Origin: JAVBUZ01 sp031554725
GTDB lineage: Bacteria; Bacillota; Clostridia; Lachnospirales; Lachnospiraceae
DNA: 6,281 bases
Assembly: GCA_031554725.1 (NCBI GenBank)
Contig: JAVBUZ010000025.1
Coordinates: 1 to 6,281, forward strand
Reading direction: 5' to 3'
In this document: one piece after another, positions 5,274 through 6,281 of the stretch
Layout: every line of letters starts with the position of its first letter
How positions within the stretch are numbered: the stretch's first letter is position 1
Made by a program: the position numbers and the translations under genes
The notes under the pieces: generated by a model
What the model was told of the DNA's origin: nothing
The model's database searches: none
What the model saw: the letters and a program-made list of their open reading frames with translations, nothing else

Positions 5274-5648
5274 CTATAACTCCTCTATCAAATCATGTGA
5301 TAACACTCTGATCTTCTCTATTTGCTCTACTGCCTCTTCGGATAAAACAGATTGCTCCGTTTCCTGTAAGGAAATAATGGATTCTGTTAATTTAAGTATT
5401 TCATTAACTGTTTTTTTTGCACCCATGAACCGTTGCATCAGATGAAGCTTTTCTTCATAGCCCTGTAAGGTCTTGTCACAACGCTTTATTAAATCATGCA
5501 CACCTTGTCTAGTTATTCCCGCTTCTGAGGCAATTTCACTTAGTGACAAATCATTAAATACGGCGTCCTCATATATTTTTCTTTGATGCTTGGTTAAGAG
5601 TTCTCCATAAAAATCATATAGAAGCCCTTGTTCAAATATTTTTTCCAT
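5274..5648 (-). CDS. ylxM: SRP-associated helix-turn-helix protein YlxM
   Basis: This 124-residue member of the UPF0122/YlxM family is encoded beside ffh in many Firmicutes and reported to associate with the SRP. The family N-terminus reads MEKIFEQGLLYDFYGELLTKHQRKIYE. A sigma-region-4-like helix-turn-helix follows at about 34-60 (LSLSEIASEAGITRQGVHDLIKR). The remainder (about 62-124) is charged and helical with coiled-coil character. The ATG at 5648 is chosen over an upstream GTG (5672) because GGAG (5658-5655) lies 6 nt before it and it gives the family N-terminus. It is the first gene after a strong promoter, with a 5' untranslated region of about 36 nt. Confidence 0.95.
   Translation of the reverse strand: MEKIFEQGLLYDFYGELLTKHQRKIYEDAVFNDLSLSEIASEAGITRQGVHDLIKRCDKTLQGYEEKLHLMQRFMGAKKTVNEILKLTESIISLQETEQSVLSEEAVEQIEKIRVLSHDLIEEL
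5280..5285 (-). promoter_or_regulatory. ffh ribosome binding site within the last codons of ylxM
   Basis: The minus strand reads GAGGAG, which also encodes the two Glu residues near the YlxM C-terminus. It lies 9 nt before the ffh ATG and spans the ylxM end, so ylxM and ffh translation is likely coupled. Confidence 0.75.
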
Positions 5649-5690
5649 TTTGTTCTCCTGCCTATATAACACAAATAGAACACTTTAAGC

Positions 5691-5719
5691 ATCATAACTC
5701 ATTACTTACATAGTGTCAA
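5691..5719 (-). promoter_or_regulatory. Strong sigma-A type promoter of the ylxM-ffh operon
   Basis: On the minus strand the -35 is a perfect TTGACA (5719-5714), the spacer is exactly 17 nt and the -10 is TATGAT (5696-5691), one base off consensus. Initiation is expected near 5684. This is the best promoter in the window and should drive ylxM, ffh, rpsP and probably khpA, rimM and trmD. Confidence 0.88.
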
Positions 5720-5741
5720 GTGTTTTCTCTTGACACCTATG
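5709..5741. repeat. Inverted repeat covering the ylxM -35 box and the MATE stop codon
   Basis: CTTGACAC (5729-5736) and GTGTCAAG (5713-5720) are perfect 8-bp arms around an 8-nt spacer, extended by 4 bp (5738-5741 with 5709-5712) past one bulged base. One arm contains the -35 hexamer and the other abuts the transporter stop codon. In RNA it could be the 3' hairpin of the transporter transcript, but no U-run follows. In DNA it could be an operator. Confidence 0.6.
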
Positions 5742-6281
5742 AAAATATTTTTTTCTTGTTTATTAAGTAATATGGAATTTCATATGAAAGCATAATTATC
5801 CATCCAAAGCAACATGAAAATGCCACACCTTCGATTCCATATCTAGGAATAAGAAACGCACCCATTCCTACTCTTGCCACCATCTGTACAAAGGTTGCCA
5901 TGAGGCAAACATTCATTTTTCCCCAGCCTCTAATATAGCCCTGGATCCAATTAGTGAGTGCCGGTAAAATATAAATGAAAGACATATATTTTAGGTAGTT
6001 GGTTCCAATTTGAACCATATTACTTCCTTCTTCTACTGTAAACATTTGCATTAGATTATTAGATTGTGTAAAAATAATAACTCCAATAATTACCCAATAG
6101 ATTAGCTCCATGAAAAAAGCATATCTCATGCTCTTTTTTACCCTATCTTTTTGCCCTGCGCCTCTGTTTTGAGCTACAAAGGTAGTCATGGCTGCCGCTA
6201 TGCTTTGCTGTGGCTGAAATACAAAGTCATCCACTCTATTTACGGCATTAAATGCGGCTACTGCCGGAATTCCAAGTGGAT
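5737..6281 (-). CDS. MATE-family multidrug/toxin efflux transporter, C-terminal part
   Basis: The frame is open to the right edge, so the true start lies outside; 180 residues remain of a usual 440-460. The first visible residues, PLGIPAVAAFNAVNRVDDF, then FQPQQSIAAAMTTFVAQNRGAG, are the hallmark of the seventh-helix region and following loop of MATE (NorM/DinF-type) cation- or proton-coupled antiporters. Several membrane segments follow: YAFFMELIYWVIIGVIIF, the YLKYMSFIYILPALTNWIQGYIRG region, FVQMVARVGMGAFLIP, and VAFSCCFGWIIMLSYEIPYYL, ending in a short basic tail KKKIFS. A GTG at 6234 is an internal Val, not a start. The substrate cannot be inferred. It is a neighbour of, not part of, the SRP operon. 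Confidence 0.9.
   Translation of the reverse strand, partial: PLGIPAVAAFNAVNRVDDFVFQPQQSIAAAMTTFVAQNRGAGQKDRVKKSMRYAFFMELIYWVIIGVIIFTQSNNLMQMFTVEEGSNMVQIGTNYLKYMSFIYILPALTNWIQGYIRGWGKMNVCLMATFVQMVARVGMGAFLIPRYGIEGVAFSCCFGWIIMLSYEIPYYLINKKKIFS

Noticed and set aside
5089..5445. 118-codon plus-strand open frame
   Set aside because: It lies antisense across ffh and ylxM, is Ser/Leu/Thr-rich with no recognisable domain, and both overlapped genes are certain.
5649..5672. Upstream GTG start for YlxM
   Set aside because: It has no ribosome binding site, whereas GGAG (5655-5658) lies 6 nt before the ATG at 5648, which gives the family N-terminus.
5709..5741. Intrinsic terminator for the transporter gene
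   Set aside because: The stem is good, but the minus-strand sequence after it (TAAGTAATGAG) has no U-run; it is listed as an inverted repeat instead.

Overview
The window looks like core chromosome of a low-GC Firmicute, most likely a clostridium of the Lachnospiraceae type. This rests on AT-rich DNA, strong GGAGG-type ribosome binding sites, the YlxM–Ffh pair, an RbgA (YlqF) start, and a C-terminal acetyltransferase domain of a kind I associate with Clostridia. The placement comes from gene content and protein character; no database was searched.

Every real gene lies on the minus strand, so the biological order runs from high to low coordinates. From the right edge: the C-terminal part of a MATE-family transporter (5737-6281); a consensus promoter (5691-5719) whose -35 box sits in an inverted repeat; then ylxM, ffh, rpsP, khpA, rimM and a trmD gene fused to a GNAT domain (5648 down to 1282). 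Next come rplS with its own probable promoter and leader, a long hairpin after rplS, a promoter candidate, lepB, and the first 23 codons of rbgA at the left edge.

The genes form a protein-biogenesis island. YlxM and Ffh serve the signal recognition particle, and LepB cleaves exported signal peptides. S16 and L19 are ribosomal proteins. RimM and RbgA help assemble the 30S and 50S subunits, KhpA is a small RNA-binding protein, and TrmD makes m1G37 in tRNA. Spacing is tight in places: 3 nt between ylxM and ffh, 12 nt between rimM and trmD, 21 nt between lepB and rbgA. In the first two, the downstream ribosome binding site lies in or on the end of the upstream gene.

The unusual parts are (1) the in-frame fusion of a full acetyltransferase to TrmD, (2) a 64-nt structured element between khpA and rimM with two mutually exclusive foldings, whose wobble pairs show that it acts as minus-strand RNA, (3) a leader-like RNA before rplS, and (4) the inverted repeat on the ylxM-ffh promoter. 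There is no CRISPR array, tRNA, rRNA, insertion sequence or phage gene. No gene-free stretch exceeds about 130 nt.
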